A stretch of DNA of 64,000 nt from Bacteroidales bacterium (GTDB lineage Bacteria > Bacteroidota > Bacteroidia > Bacteroidales > P3), in contig JAFZTV010000055.1 of assembly GCA_017618625.1 (NCBI GenBank), forward strand, positions 15,545 to 79,544, in the 5' to 3' direction. How positions within the stretch are numbered: the first letter of the stretch is position 1; every line of letters starts with the position of its first letter. Both the position numbers and the translations under genes were made by a program. Below the pieces are notes generated by a model. It did not search any database, was not told the origin of the DNA, and was given only the letters and a program-made list of their open reading frames with translations. This document shows, in pieces, positions 51,112-59,824 of this stretch.

Positions 51112-53907
51112 CTACTGAAGCAACAGTTTCTTTATGCTTCGTCTCTCCGCTGTCTCCACGGCCACCACGTATGACCCTCGGGGCAGTTTGGATGTGTCCA
51201 GAATGGTGCTGCCGTACATGGTTTTGGATATGACTCGGCGGCCAAGCATATCTGTAACGACCACCGTTGCCTCTTTCCCGTACTCCGTCTGCACAGTTAT
51301 GCTGTTGCATGCAGGGTTGGGCATTATTGAGAAATCGGCTGTTTCCGCTTGCTCGATGGCGTTAACAGGTAGCGGCGCTGCAACAGCGGTAATACCATTG
51401 GAGTAATCGTCGCCGTAGTAGCGGCAGAAAACCTTGAAATACATGGTGTCGGGCATGGTCCCGCGTGGCAGGTCGTATCCGCGGTTGTGCAAATCTTCGC
51501 CATAGTAGTACACCAGGTCGCCTCCAGCTGTGCGTTCGCCAGTTGTATATGTGCCGTTGGGCGTGTCGAATTCATTGTCTGCCGACATCAACACCAACAT
51601 TCTGCACGGCTCGGACGAAGCCCAGGCTGCTTCTATGTGGTATTTGTCTGTGTATGCAACGTTCAGCATCGTCGGATGTGGTTTGAAGAATTCGTAGGGT
51701 AGGGCCACATCCATAAGTCCGACTGAATATTCGTCGCCGTGCAGGCGGCAGAACAGTTTGAAATAAAGGGTGTCTGGTGCGCTTTCTTCGGCTATGTTGT
51801 AGGTCTTGCTGAACGCATCTTCGCCATAGTAGAACACCACGTCGCCGTTCTCCGTCTCGTCGCCGGTTGTGTATTGCCCGTATGGAGTGTCGAACACGTT
51901 GTCTCGCGACATCAGTACCAGCATACGGCATTCCTCCGAGGTCGTCCAGTTCACCTCCACTGTTCTTTCTTCCGTGTAGGTGGCGTCGAGCATCGTTGGT
52001 TGCGGTCTATAGTATTCGTAAGGAATCGCAGTTGCGATAGGTCCTTCGACATAGTCGCCGTTTATCTTGACAAACAGTTTGAAGTACAGCGTATCGGGCA
52101 CTTGCGCTGAATCCATCGTAAAGTTGGCTCTGTTCAGTGCATTCCCGCTATAAACTACTATGTTGCCGTTATCCAACGTATCTCCCGTGGTGTAGTCGTC
52201 AACCGGGGTGAAAAAGTTGCCGTCGTGCGAAACCAAAACCAGCGACGGGTAGGCGCCTATGGCGTCCCAGTTGGCCGTGGCTGTGTATTCTGAAGTGTAG
52301 TGCGCCTCCAGGTAGGTTGGCGTTATCGGCGACACCTGTTTGAAATAGAAAAACACCGAGCTGTCTGAAGGACTTTCCTGTATGTTCCACAGCGGCGTGT
52401 TGTTCGCCACCCCCGACCAAGGTCTCAGCCACGGCGTGCTGTTGTCTGTCAGCGAGTCTTTGTGCATCGCTCCCGGGAAGGGGGCACTGCTCGAGTTGGT
52501 GCTTCCGTACGAACTCGGCGACGCGTCGGGTGCCTGTATTCCGTTCGCCGCGTCCATCACATACAGCTGCTGCGGATGAGTGCTGTTCGACACCGACGCT
52601 CCGCGTGCGTTCGAATGTACGTGATATACTATCAGCCCGTGTCCCGGTATCGACCGGTCGAATCCCTTCCTCTGGCGGTTCTCCAGCAGAAAGTAGTCAC
52701 CGTTGGTTGAGGTGTTTATGCGATATACATCGTGTTGTATCGACGATTGTGGAATACGTACCGCCTGTGGGTCGGTCAACACGGTGGCCGTAGTCCATTG
52801 ATAGATGTTGGCTGCAGTGTACGCCCCATGCCGTGCTGGGGTTCTCCCGTTGTCGTTCCACGATCCGCTCGACATGATATCCCAGTTTCCCAGTCCGTTA
52901 TATTCTCCTCCGCTGCCCTCATAGTCCGTATCATAGTAGTCGGGTGCGCCGAACACATGTCCCAGCTCATGGCATATAACTCCTATACGTGTCAAACTTG
53001 TCCCGAAATTACCGCTCAACTCCGGCGAGCACGAATACCTCCCGAATGTCACACCGTTATATGTCGGTGCGTTCCACACATACCATTGGTGCGACCATAT
53101 CCGGTCCGAGCCCGCTCCCGCCTCTTCGCCGTGCCCTGCAAAGATGATGTGCATGCCGTCTATCACTCCGTCGCCGTCGTTGTCGTATTCCGAAAAGTCC
53201 GCCATCCCCTCTATCTTGTTGGCCACCTCTGTCGCAAACGAGTATGAGCCTTCGCTGTTGTCGCTTCCGTAGTATGCCATGTTGTTGTCCGCCATAATGG
53301 GGCCTAGCACATCCACCTGCAGCGAAAACTGTCCGTTCGATGCGCTGTAGTAGTAGTCATAAACGCTTCCTCTTGCGTTGTGCTCTGTGTAGTTCTGCTG
53401 GTTGAACAGCGCCATAAACTCTAACTTGCGGAACGTCAAGCGGCAGTCCGGCGTCTGAAACAGCACAACCAGCGCTTTCTTCTGTCCCACCAGCGCCTTG
53501 CTCCTTCCTCCCTTCGGCTCCCTATCCGCCAACTGGTTCCATACCGCTAGGTAGTCCGTTACCTGCCTGTGGCTGTATCTCAGTTTTTTCGGCGTCGTCA
53601 GCAACATCATTTTTACCTCCGTCGGTCTCTCGTTCACCTCCGTCGCCCTCAGCTCCGACGCCACCATGTCGCCGTCAGCCGTCCGCATAGCATAGCACAG
53701 GTATCCTCCTTCGTCATACATCAGCGAATACCCGTCTTCCGTCTCCGCCCAGTGCACCTTCTCGTCTCCTCGCAGGTAAATGCTCACTTTCGTCCCGTCT
53801 GGCTGCTCGAAGCTTATCAGTCCCGGAAAGGCCGGGCTGCCCTGGGCTGTCCGAACACCAGTGAGTATCATAACAACGCTCGTGATTACTAGGATTATAC
53901 GTTTCAT
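51112..53907 (-). CDS. M6 family metalloprotease with repeats and T9SS tail
   Basis: Secreted zinc protease of 931 aa. Signal peptide to about residue 22. The catalytic motif is HELGHVFGAPD (His313, Glu314, His317, Asp323 as third ligand), preceded by EYDNDGDGVIDGMHIIFAGH, an M6/immune-inhibitor-A-type block. Three homologous modules of 105-110 residues (about 540-850) each contain a TTGD/TTGE...VVxYYGED core and a PDTLYFKLF strand. The last 75 residues (ADFSIMPNPACNSITVQTEY ... SYVVAVETAERRSIKKLLLQ) are a T9SS sorting domain. It is predicted extracellular or surface-anchored. Confidence 0.92.
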   Translation of the reverse strand: MKRIILVITSVVMILTGVRTAQGSPAFPGLISFEQPDGTKVSIYLRGDEKVHWAETEDGYSLMYDEGGYLCYAMRTADGDMVASELRATEVNERPTEVKMMLLTTPKKLRYSHRQVTDYLAVWNQLADREPKGGRSKALVGQKKALVVLFQTPDCRLTFRKLEFMALFNQQNYTEHNARGSVYDYYYSASNGQFSLQVDVLGPIMADNNMAYYGSDNSEGSYSFATEVANKIEGMADFSEYDNDGDGVIDGMHIIFAGHGEEAGAGSDRIWSHQWYVWNAPTYNGVTFGRYSCSPELSGNFGTSLTRIGVICHELGHVFGAPDYYDTDYEGSGGEYNGLGNWDIMSSGSWNDNGRTPARHGAYTAANIYQWTTATVLTDPQAVRIPQSSIQHDVYRINTSTNGDYFLLENRQRKGFDRSIPGHGLIVYHVHSNARGASVSNSTHPQQLYVMDAANGIQAPDASPSSYGSTNSSSAPFPGAMHKDSLTDNSTPWLRPWSGVANNTPLWNIQESPSDSSVFFYFKQVSPITPTYLEAHYTSEYTATANWDAIGAYPSLVLVSHDGNFFTPVDDYTTGDTLDNGNIVVYSGNALNRANFTMDSAQVPDTLYFKLFVKINGDYVEGPIATAIPYEYYRPQPTMLDATYTEERTVEVNWTTSEECRMLVLMSRDNVFDTPYGQYTTGDETENGDVVFYYGEDAFSKTYNIAEESAPDTLYFKLFCRLHGDEYSVGLMDVALPYEFFKPHPTMLNVAYTDKYHIEAAWASSEPCRMLVLMSADNEFDTPNGTYTTGERTAGGDLVYYYGEDLHNRGYDLPRGTMPDTMYFKVFCRYYGDDYSNGITAVAAPLPVNAIEQAETADFSIMPNPACNSITVQTEYGKEATVVVTDMLGRRVISKTMYGSTILDTSKLPRGSYVVAVETAERRSIKKLLLQ

Positions 53908-53982
53908 TTCAATTTCCTTTTTTTTATTTTACGTCCATATTATAGTCGCCATAGTTTAGTGCCATGGCAACGAAAGAATTTG

Positions 53983-53990
53983 CAAATTTA
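53983..53990 (-). promoter_or_regulatory. -7 promoter box of the M6 protease
   Basis: CAAATTTA on the plus strand reads TAAATTTG on the minus strand, about 76 nt upstream of the start codon. Confidence 0.5.
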
Positions 53991-54083
53991 TAATATTTTT
54001 TGAAATTCGAACGCCTCCAGACCCTATGTTTTTTTCAAAAATACCTCCAACGTTCCATCTTGTCCCAAAATGTTGCCCCGTTT

Positions 54084-54114
54084 TTTGTCAAAAGAAAAAA
54101 ATGGTGTATCTTTG
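54084..54114 (+). promoter_or_regulatory. Consensus promoter of rnpB
   Basis: TTTG (54084-54087), 19-nt spacer, TATCTTTG (54107-54114). This is a full match to the Bacteroidota consensus and places the transcript start near 54121. Confidence 0.9.
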
Positions 54115-54121
54115 CAAACAT

Positions 54122-54497
54122 AAACGGCAATGGTTCTATCGCCGGCCGCGCATGCGGCGGGAGGAAAGTCCGGGCAACACAGAGCCGCCATACTTCCTAA
54201 CGGGAAGGGGTCCGGGGTGCAAACCCCTCACCACAGACAGTGCCGCAGAAAATATACCGCCGGCTTCGGTCGGTAAGGGTGAAATCGCGAGGTAAGAGCT
54301 CACGTCATCGGCAGTGATGCCGATTGGAGGTAAACCTTATGGGTTGAAAGACCAAATACACCGGCAATTAAGGGTTGGCTCGCCCGCTGCCGGGGGGTAG
54401 GTCGATTGAGACGGCTGGCAACAGTCGTCCTAGATAAATGATAGAAGGCCGGCTTCCGCCGGTTACAGAACCCGGCTTACAAGTTGCCGTTTTTTTT
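54122..54497 (+). ncRNA. rnpB: RNase P RNA (class A)
   Basis: Catalytic RNA of RNase P, which matures tRNA 5' ends. The ends pair (AACGGCAA with TTGCCGTT). The conserved GAGGAAAGTCCGGGC near the 5' side (about 54161) and ACAGAACCCGGCTTAC near the 3' side (about 54467) are universal P4/J-region signatures. GGTGAAATCGCGAGGTAAGA is the J-region core. The 3' end is set by an eight-base T run. Confidence 0.95.
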
Positions 54498-54522
54498 GAA
54501 AGAAAACAGACATAGACAGTAA

Positions 54523-55452
54523 ATGACCCCCAATCGATTTAACATAGGCAGGATTGCAATCCTCGTGGCGTTGGCTTTTGCTTTTCTCTCCCTCTCCTCA
54601 TGCAGGGAAGAAAACTATCTCGCCAACGAGTCCCGCTCCCTGATGCTCTACCAGAAAAACAACACCAACGGGAATCTCTTGGCTCTGGCCAAGGCTCAGG
54701 CAGAGACCATCGGGCGTGCCAAAAAGGTCAAAGACCTCCAGCCCGGCGCCTGTGCCGACTATGCCGTCAGCCTTGCCAAATTGGGACTTGTCGAGGATGC
54801 TAACAAATGGTTCAACAAAGAGCGGACTCTTTATCCCGCTTCCTCCAAGTTTGTCGATGCCATGAAGGCCAAGTACGTTGGCTCTCTTGCAGCTGATACC
54901 GTTTCCCAGCCCTCAAGCCTGAAAACTGACGAAAAACTCCTCGCTTCGTTTATGTTCAACGATGCCGACGACAGCCTCGAACCGATTCTTCCCGATGTCT
55001 CCGACGAGTTTGCCGACGACCCTGCTGCCATTGAGGTTGATGTGTCTCAAAATCCCGAGATGTCCGCCAAGGAGGTTGCTGCTCTCGAGCGTGGCAAAAA
55101 TGCCAAAACCGACGAGGAACGCGCTATGAGTGCGGAGGAACGTGCCAAGGCCAAGAAGCAGGCTCAGAAAGAAAAAGAGAAAGCCAAGAAACAGGCTGCC
55201 AAGGAGAAGGAGAAAGCTAAGAAGCAGGCTCAAAAGGAGAAAGAGGCTGCACGCAAACAGGCTCAGAAAGAGAAGGAGGCTGCTCGTAAGCAGGCCGCCG
55301 CCGAGAAGGCTGCTGCAAAGGAAAAAACCGCTCGTGAGAAAGAAGAAGCCCGGGCCAAGGCCGCCGAGGAACGTCAGCGTCAGCGTGAGGCTGCCGCTTT
55401 AGAGCGTGAACGTGAGCGTGCCGAGCGTGCCGCTGCAAAGAAGAAAAACTAG
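54523..55452 (+). CDS. DUF4810 lipoprotein with long Lys/Ala-rich helical tail
   Basis: Product of 309 aa. Lipoprotein signal with lipobox SLSSC at about residue 27. Residues 32-110 follow the DUF4810 pattern: a YQKN segment, LQPGACADYAVSLAKLGLVE, and ANKWFNKERTLYPASSKFVD. After an acidic linker (about 130-180), residues 185-309 form an uninterrupted charged helix of repeated KKQAQKEKEKA / RKQAQKEKEAA units ending in AKKKN. DUF4810 proteins usually end soon after the folded part, so the tail is extra. It is followed by a DUF799 lipoprotein; the CsgG-like partner usual in these clusters is not adjacent. Confidence 0.85.
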   Translation: MTPNRFNIGRIAILVALAFAFLSLSSCREENYLANESRSLMLYQKNNTNGNLLALAKAQAETIGRAKKVKDLQPGACADYAVSLAKLGLVEDANKWFNKERTLYPASSKFVDAMKAKYVGSLAADTVSQPSSLKTDEKLLASFMFNDADDSLEPILPDVSDEFADDPAAIEVDVSQNPEMSAKEVAALERGKNAKTDEERAMSAEERAKAKKQAQKEKEKAKKQAAKEKEKAKKQAQKEKEAARKQAQKEKEAARKQAAAEKAAAKEKTAREKEEARAKAAEERQRQREAAALERERERAERAAAKKKN

Positions 55453-55477
55453 TACATCATTTCTGAATCTTACCCAC

Positions 55478-56263
55478 ATGCGTAGAACCATACTGATACT
55501 CGTCATACTTTGTTCCGCCGTCCTTTCTTGCAAGGGACCTCAGAAGGCGGTTTCCTATAATGATTTATATAGCGAAAAACCGCTCACCATCTATGTTGCT
55601 CCGATTACCGACAATGCCGAGCGCCGTGTAGTAAAATACCCTGGCGACACAAAATACAACAACGAGATTGACCTGGCGGCCAAATACATGTACCAGACGG
55701 CACAGAAACCCATCGCAAACCAAGGCTACTATGTTATCGGACCGGCTGCTTCCATGCAGATTGCCTCCGAGGAGACTCGCTCTCAAGACAAGATGATGAT
55801 AGGCGACCTCAAGTCGTACAAGTCCGTCTATGGCATCGACGCAATTCTTTTCCCCATCATCCACAAATGGGCAAAGGAGAATGATGAGTGGATTGTCTAT
55901 GTCGAATATGTGCTTGTCTCCACCACATCCAATTCCGAATTGATGCACGTTTGGGTGAGGGGCAGCAAGTTGATACAGCTGAACTTCAAAGGGGAACCGC
56001 AAACAAGTAAGTTCGATGCCGAGTTCGCTGCTGATATGGAACTCAGCAATGCTTCGGCTCAGAGGTGCTTTCTGGTCGAACAGGTGAACGATTACGTTCT
56101 TCGCAATCTTCCTACCAGCTCCGACCGTCGTCAGTTTGAGGAAGATCGCTACTTCAAGGCTCATCCGTCCTATTTCTCCTACTATTTCAGCGAGGATGGC
56201 ACCATCCAGATAGACAAAATCTCTATGGAGCAGTACGAGCAGGAGTGTTTCGTCAACGAATAG
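55478..56263 (+). CDS. DUF799 (GNA1162 family) lipoprotein
   Basis: Product of 261 aa. The start at 55478 gives MRRTILILVILCSAVLSC with Cys18 of the lipobox; the upstream frame overlaps the preceding gene. Core motifs KPLTIYVAPITDN, AKYMYQTAQKPIANQGYYVI, YGIDAILFPIIHKWAKENDE and LVSTTSNSELMHVWVRGSKL match the GNA1162-type domain, a TolB-N-like fold. A C-terminal extension (about 205-261) carries KAHPSYFSYYFSEDGTI. It is probably cotranscribed with the DUF4810 gene and the envelope pair act together; the specific role is unknown. Confidence 0.87.
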   Translation: MRRTILILVILCSAVLSCKGPQKAVSYNDLYSEKPLTIYVAPITDNAERRVVKYPGDTKYNNEIDLAAKYMYQTAQKPIANQGYYVIGPAASMQIASEETRSQDKMMIGDLKSYKSVYGIDAILFPIIHKWAKENDEWIVYVEYVLVSTTSNSELMHVWVRGSKLIQLNFKGEPQTSKFDAEFAADMELSNASAQRCFLVEQVNDYVLRNLPTSSDRRQFEEDRYFKAHPSYFSYYFSEDGTIQIDKISMEQYEQECFVNE

Positions 56264-56264
56264 G

Positions 56265-56978
56265 ATGAACACCATCGAGACTATCCTCTCCCCAGCGCTT
56301 TTCCCGCTTCGAACAATGCCCAGTGGGCATGTCACAGTGGCGGTTGATATTCTCCGTGCCACAACGTCGCTTTGTGCCGCTTTTTTTGCGGGTGCCTCTG
56401 AAATTGTGCCTCTTTCGGCACTCGAAGAGTTGCCAGCTTATCAATCTCGTGGCTACACTCTCGCTGCCGAGAGGGGTGGTCGTAAATTGGATGGTGCGGA
56501 GTGTGGCAATTCTCCTACCGAATATCTTACAATGAACCTCAAAGGCCGTCGTTTGGCCTACAGTACAACCAACGGAACCGTTGCAATTCTCGCTGCCTCT
56601 CAAGCTGGTCGTACCCTGGTCGGTGCGTTTGCCAACATATCTGCACTTGCCGAAAGTCTCGTAGCTGAGTCTAACGATGTTGTTCTTCTCTGCAGTGGAT
56701 GGCTAAACAGCGCCAGCCTTGAGGACACCATCTTCTGCGGTGCGTTGGCGTCTCGGCTTGTTTCCTTTGGGAAATTCCAGGCTTCCGACGATGCCACCTC
56801 TCTTGCCATCAGGCTTTGGCTTCAAGCCGAGTCCGACCCTTATGCCTTCTGCGCAGAAGCCACGCATGTGAAGAGGTTGCAGCGAATGGGCTGTGACCGC
56901 GACATACGATTTGCTTTTCAAGCCGACACTTGCCCTGTTGTGCCATATTTCGCCGATGGACGTCTCGTCTCCCTATGA
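56265..56978 (+). CDS. comB: 2-phosphosulfolactate phosphatase
   Basis: Cytosolic Mg-dependent phosphatase of 237 aa that converts 2-phosphosulfolactate to sulfolactate. Motifs HVTVAVDILRATTSLCAAFF, YTLAAERGGRKLDGAECGNS, GRRLAYSTTNGTVAILAASQ and VVLLCSGWLNSASLEDTIFC match the ComB family. In archaea this is a coenzyme M step; in bacteria it gives sulfolactate or has an unassigned role. No comA or comC neighbours are present. The start lies two bases after the DUF799 stop, and its stop overlaps trmO (ATGA), so these genes form an operon. Confidence 0.9.
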   Translation: MNTIETILSPALFPLRTMPSGHVTVAVDILRATTSLCAAFFAGASEIVPLSALEELPAYQSRGYTLAAERGGRKLDGAECGNSPTEYLTMNLKGRRLAYSTTNGTVAILAASQAGRTLVGAFANISALAESLVAESNDVVLLCSGWLNSASLEDTIFCGALASRLVSFGKFQASDDATSLAIRLWLQAESDPYAFCAEATHVKRLQRMGCDRDIRFAFQADTCPVVPYFADGRLVSL

Positions 56979-57622
56979 CACCTATCGCTCACATACAAAC
57001 CCCTTTTGACGATAAGTTCGGCATCCCTCGCCAGTCGGGGATGGCGTCTGTCGCGTGTCGCATTGTTTTCGACGAAGGCTATCGTTACCCTGAGGCGGTT
57101 AGAGGATTGGAAGAGTTCGACTATATCTGGCTCCTTTGGCGTTTCGATACCGACGCCGTGTGGCATCCCACTGTTCGTCCTCCTCGTTTGGGTGGCAACC
57201 AGCGCATGGGTGTCTTTGCCTCGCGTAGTCCTTTTCGTCCCAACCCGATAGGCCTCTCCTCGGTACGCCTGCTGCGTGTTGCCTTTGAGGACTGCGGCCC
57301 TGTCCTTTATGTCGAAGGTGCCGACCTTCGCAACAATACCGCTATCTACGACATCAAGCCGTATATCCCTTATGCCGATAGTCATCCTGAAGCACGTAGC
57401 GGCTTTGCCCCATTTTCCGCAGATCGTCGTCTGGATATTGTCTTTTCCGACACGTTTAATCTTCCGACCGACATCCAGCGGGGTCTCATGGAAATACTGT
57501 CACTCGATCCCCGACCGCGTTATCAGGATGATGCCTCCCGCGTATATGCGCTTTGTTATGCGGGTCGTGAGGTGAAGTTTACCGTAAACGGCGACGTTCT
57601 TACCGTACTGTCTGTTCAGTAA
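56975..57622 (+). CDS. trmO: tRNA (t6A37) N6-methyltransferase
   Basis: SAM-dependent enzyme of 215 aa of the TsaA/TrmO family, which methylates N6-threonylcarbamoyladenosine at position 37 of tRNA-Thr. The start at 56975 overlaps the comB stop by four bases (ATGA). IAHIQTPFDDKFGIPRQSGM, GLEEFDYIWLLWRFD, GVFASRSPFRPNPIGLSSVR and DIKPYIPYADSH are the YaeB-type beta-barrel and SAM-binding blocks, followed by a C-terminal extension as in the longer members. A strong terminator follows. Confidence 0.93.
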   Translation: MTPIAHIQTPFDDKFGIPRQSGMASVACRIVFDEGYRYPEAVRGLEEFDYIWLLWRFDTDAVWHPTVRPPRLGGNQRMGVFASRSPFRPNPIGLSSVRLLRVAFEDCGPVLYVEGADLRNNTAIYDIKPYIPYADSHPEARSGFAPFSADRRLDIVFSDTFNLPTDIQRGLMEILSLDPRPRYQDDASRVYALCYAGREVKFTVNGDVLTVLSVQ

Positions 57623-57667
57623 AAAACAAATCGGCGTGCAAAACCTGTTGCACACCGATTTGTTTGA
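57623..57667. terminator. Bidirectional terminator after trmO
   Basis: AAACAAATCGGCGTGCA (57624-57640) pairs with TTGCACACCGATTTGTTT (57648-57665) around AAACCTG. A-rich and T-rich flanks serve both trmO (plus) and the EF-hand gene (minus). Confidence 0.85.
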
Positions 57668-57683
57668 ATATGAATGTGCGATT

Positions 57684-59750
57684 CTATTCTGCTGCGTTCT
57701 CTGGCGCTGCCTCTGCTGCTGCCGCTTCTGCAGCTGGAGCCTCTGCGGTTGCTTCCACCTGCTCTGTCTTTGCGGGCTCTGCCTCTGCGGCTTTCTTCTG
57801 CCAAGGGAGGTTCTTGGTGAAATACATCACACAGAAAGCTACTGCCGCGAGGAAGAGTATCCAGTATATTATCTTGCGCCACAGCGGGGTTTTCTTGTCG
57901 GCAAACGGGTCTTTCATCACCAGCTTCGGATATTTGGCCATGCTGGTCAGCGTGGCGCCGAAAGCGCTGTTGATTTTTATCTTCGAGTTTATAGCCCATC
58001 CGTTGGCGTTCAGCACAGGACCAAGGTTGCGACGACGCAGCTTCAGCCAAGCGAGGAACATCGAAGGACCACTGATAAGCACTATCACGGCCAGAATCAT
58101 TAATGGCAGATTATACCAATTGGCGGTGACACCTTTGGCCAAGTTGGTCAAAGCTGTGCCTATGAACCCTATCGCCATACCTATAGCTGCGAAAATACCT
58201 GCAAACTTGGCTATGTCGAATGGGGTAGTTTTCTTTCCTCCTGTTTCTGCGGCGTTCATCTGTTTGTTTGCCTTGGCCATATTGGTTGCCAGCTCGGTGG
58301 TTGAGTTGTCTGCTTTAGCAGTCATCTCGTCAAACTGTTTGCTCTCTTTCTCGCTCGCCGATTTGGTTATCTTGTCCGACACCCATTTCCCGAATTTGCG
58401 GTAAGGGCTCCAGAATGCCTGGCGTATGCTGATGGGGTTGTCGATGATTTTGGTGACGGTGGCGTCCCAGTCGAGGCCGTTGCGGTCGTAGAAGAGGGCG
58501 TTCTTGCCTTCATACAGGCTGTCCACGTCGCCGTCGGTCAGTGCCGCCACAATGTCCATCTTCTCGCCCTTCACCTTTGATGTGCAGGTGCAGTAAATGA
58601 GGTAGAGTCCGCTTGTGCCTGCCATCGCCGCCTGCTTGCCCATGTCGCTCACTTTTACGCATAGTTCGCAGCAACGCTGGTCGATATACAGTTTGCCGGC
58701 TTGGAATACCGCTTGCTCGCTGTCGTCGCGTTTATAAAAGTCTTTAAACACCACGTAGTTGTGAACCAACTTGTAGTAGTCGCGGCAGTAGCGCACAAGG
58801 CGCTCCACCGGCTCTATGGCGGCTGCGTGGGTGGCCAGCTGTGCCTCGATGGCTTCGTTCATGGCCGTCTCGCCGGCGTTCTTCCATGCTGCGTAGGCGT
58901 CTATCTTGTCCAATACGGTGTTCCACTCAGCTTCGCTTATGGTCTCTTTGCCCGCAAACTCGGTGTCCAGCACCAGCGTCTTCAGTTCTGCCATAGCGGC
59001 TTGCCATGCGGGGTTGAGGCCTGTGATGATATTGAGTTGTCCTTCTTTGTTGGGGCGGGAGAGGGGGTATTCGGCTATCTCGGCCACGTTCTCGCTGAGG
59101 TTCCCTCCGCTGATGGCGGCAATCTTCTCCACCTGCACGTCCAAGGCCTCGGTGGCGTCTTCGTCAAACTGGGCCAGCTTGCAGCGCATGAAGTAGTCGG
59201 CCATTTTTTGCCTTATTCCATTCACCGCTTTCTCGGCGGCATCGCTCTGCTCTCCGTATGGCGGTGTGAACGGCTCTGCGTCCTCCGCGGTGTATTCGGC
59301 CTTGCATTTCTCCTCGAATATGGCCATATATTCGTTCACGTCCGTCAGCGATATGCTCTGCTGCTCTTTCTCGAGTTTTGAGAGGATGAGGTTGGCGGCT
59401 TCCATCACCTTCTGTCCCTCTTCGGTGTCCGATTGTATCTCGGCAAACTCTATGCTGTCCTTGCCTTCCAGCAGATATTCCATGCTTTTCAGCACCTTCT
59501 TTAGCCACTCTGCGGCGGCCACCATCTCGTTGACGCGTATCTTGCCGTCGCCGTCGAGGTCCATGAGTTGAAGAGTCTTCTCGTCGAACTCAAGGCCTTT
59601 CACCGGACAGCTCAGCACCGTCCACAGTTTCTGGTCAAGTTCATGGAGATGCGCGATGTCCTCGCCGCTCTCGATGTTCACGCGTGTAACGCCGCCTACG
59701 ACGCTGTATTTCCAGTCGTAGCCGCTTTTCTTTGCAATTATTTTAGCCAT
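57684..59750 (-). CDS. Large EF-hand membrane protein, function unknown
   Basis: Product of 688 aa, no signal peptide. An EF-hand-like loop appears near residues 63-74 (MDLDGDGKIRVNEM). Long helical stretches fill the middle. Hydrophobic helices occur at about 510-530 (KFAGIFAAIGMAIGFIGTAL), 545-570 (LPLMILAVIVLISGPSMFLA) and 630-650 (KIIYWILFLAAVAFCVMYFT). The tail is Ala/Glu/Pro-rich (EVEATAEAPAAEAAAAEA type). A -7 box TAGCTTTG lies about 35 nt upstream (59785-59792). It resembles uncharacterised Bacteroidota EF-hand proteins; I assign no function. Confidence 0.7.
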   Translation of the reverse strand: MAKIIAKKSGYDWKYSVVGGVTRVNIESGEDIAHLHELDQKLWTVLSCPVKGLEFDEKTLQLMDLDGDGKIRVNEMVAAAEWLKKVLKSMEYLLEGKDSIEFAEIQSDTEEGQKVMEAANLILSKLEKEQQSISLTDVNEYMAIFEEKCKAEYTAEDAEPFTPPYGEQSDAAEKAVNGIRQKMADYFMRCKLAQFDEDATEALDVQVEKIAAISGGNLSENVAEIAEYPLSRPNKEGQLNIITGLNPAWQAAMAELKTLVLDTEFAGKETISEAEWNTVLDKIDAYAAWKNAGETAMNEAIEAQLATHAAAIEPVERLVRYCRDYYKLVHNYVVFKDFYKRDDSEQAVFQAGKLYIDQRCCELCVKVSDMGKQAAMAGTSGLYLIYCTCTSKVKGEKMDIVAALTDGDVDSLYEGKNALFYDRNGLDWDATVTKIIDNPISIRQAFWSPYRKFGKWVSDKITKSASEKESKQFDEMTAKADNSTTELATNMAKANKQMNAAETGGKKTTPFDIAKFAGIFAAIGMAIGFIGTALTNLAKGVTANWYNLPLMILAVIVLISGPSMFLAWLKLRRRNLGPVLNANGWAINSKIKINSAFGATLTSMAKYPKLVMKDPFADKKTPLWRKIIYWILFLAAVAFCVMYFTKNLPWQKKAAEAEPAKTEQVEATAEAPAAEAAAAEAAPENAAE

Positions 59751-59784
59751 ATTATATTGTATATTTTGTTCCGTAATAGAATTG

Positions 59785-59792
59785 CAAAGCTA
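59785..59792 (-). promoter_or_regulatory. -7 promoter box of the EF-hand protein gene
   Basis: CAAAGCTA on the plus strand reads TAGCTTTG followed by C on the minus strand, 35 nt before the start codon. Confidence 0.55.
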
Positions 59793-59824
59793 CGAAAAAA
59801 AACTGACGCTTTGCTGTCAAATCG

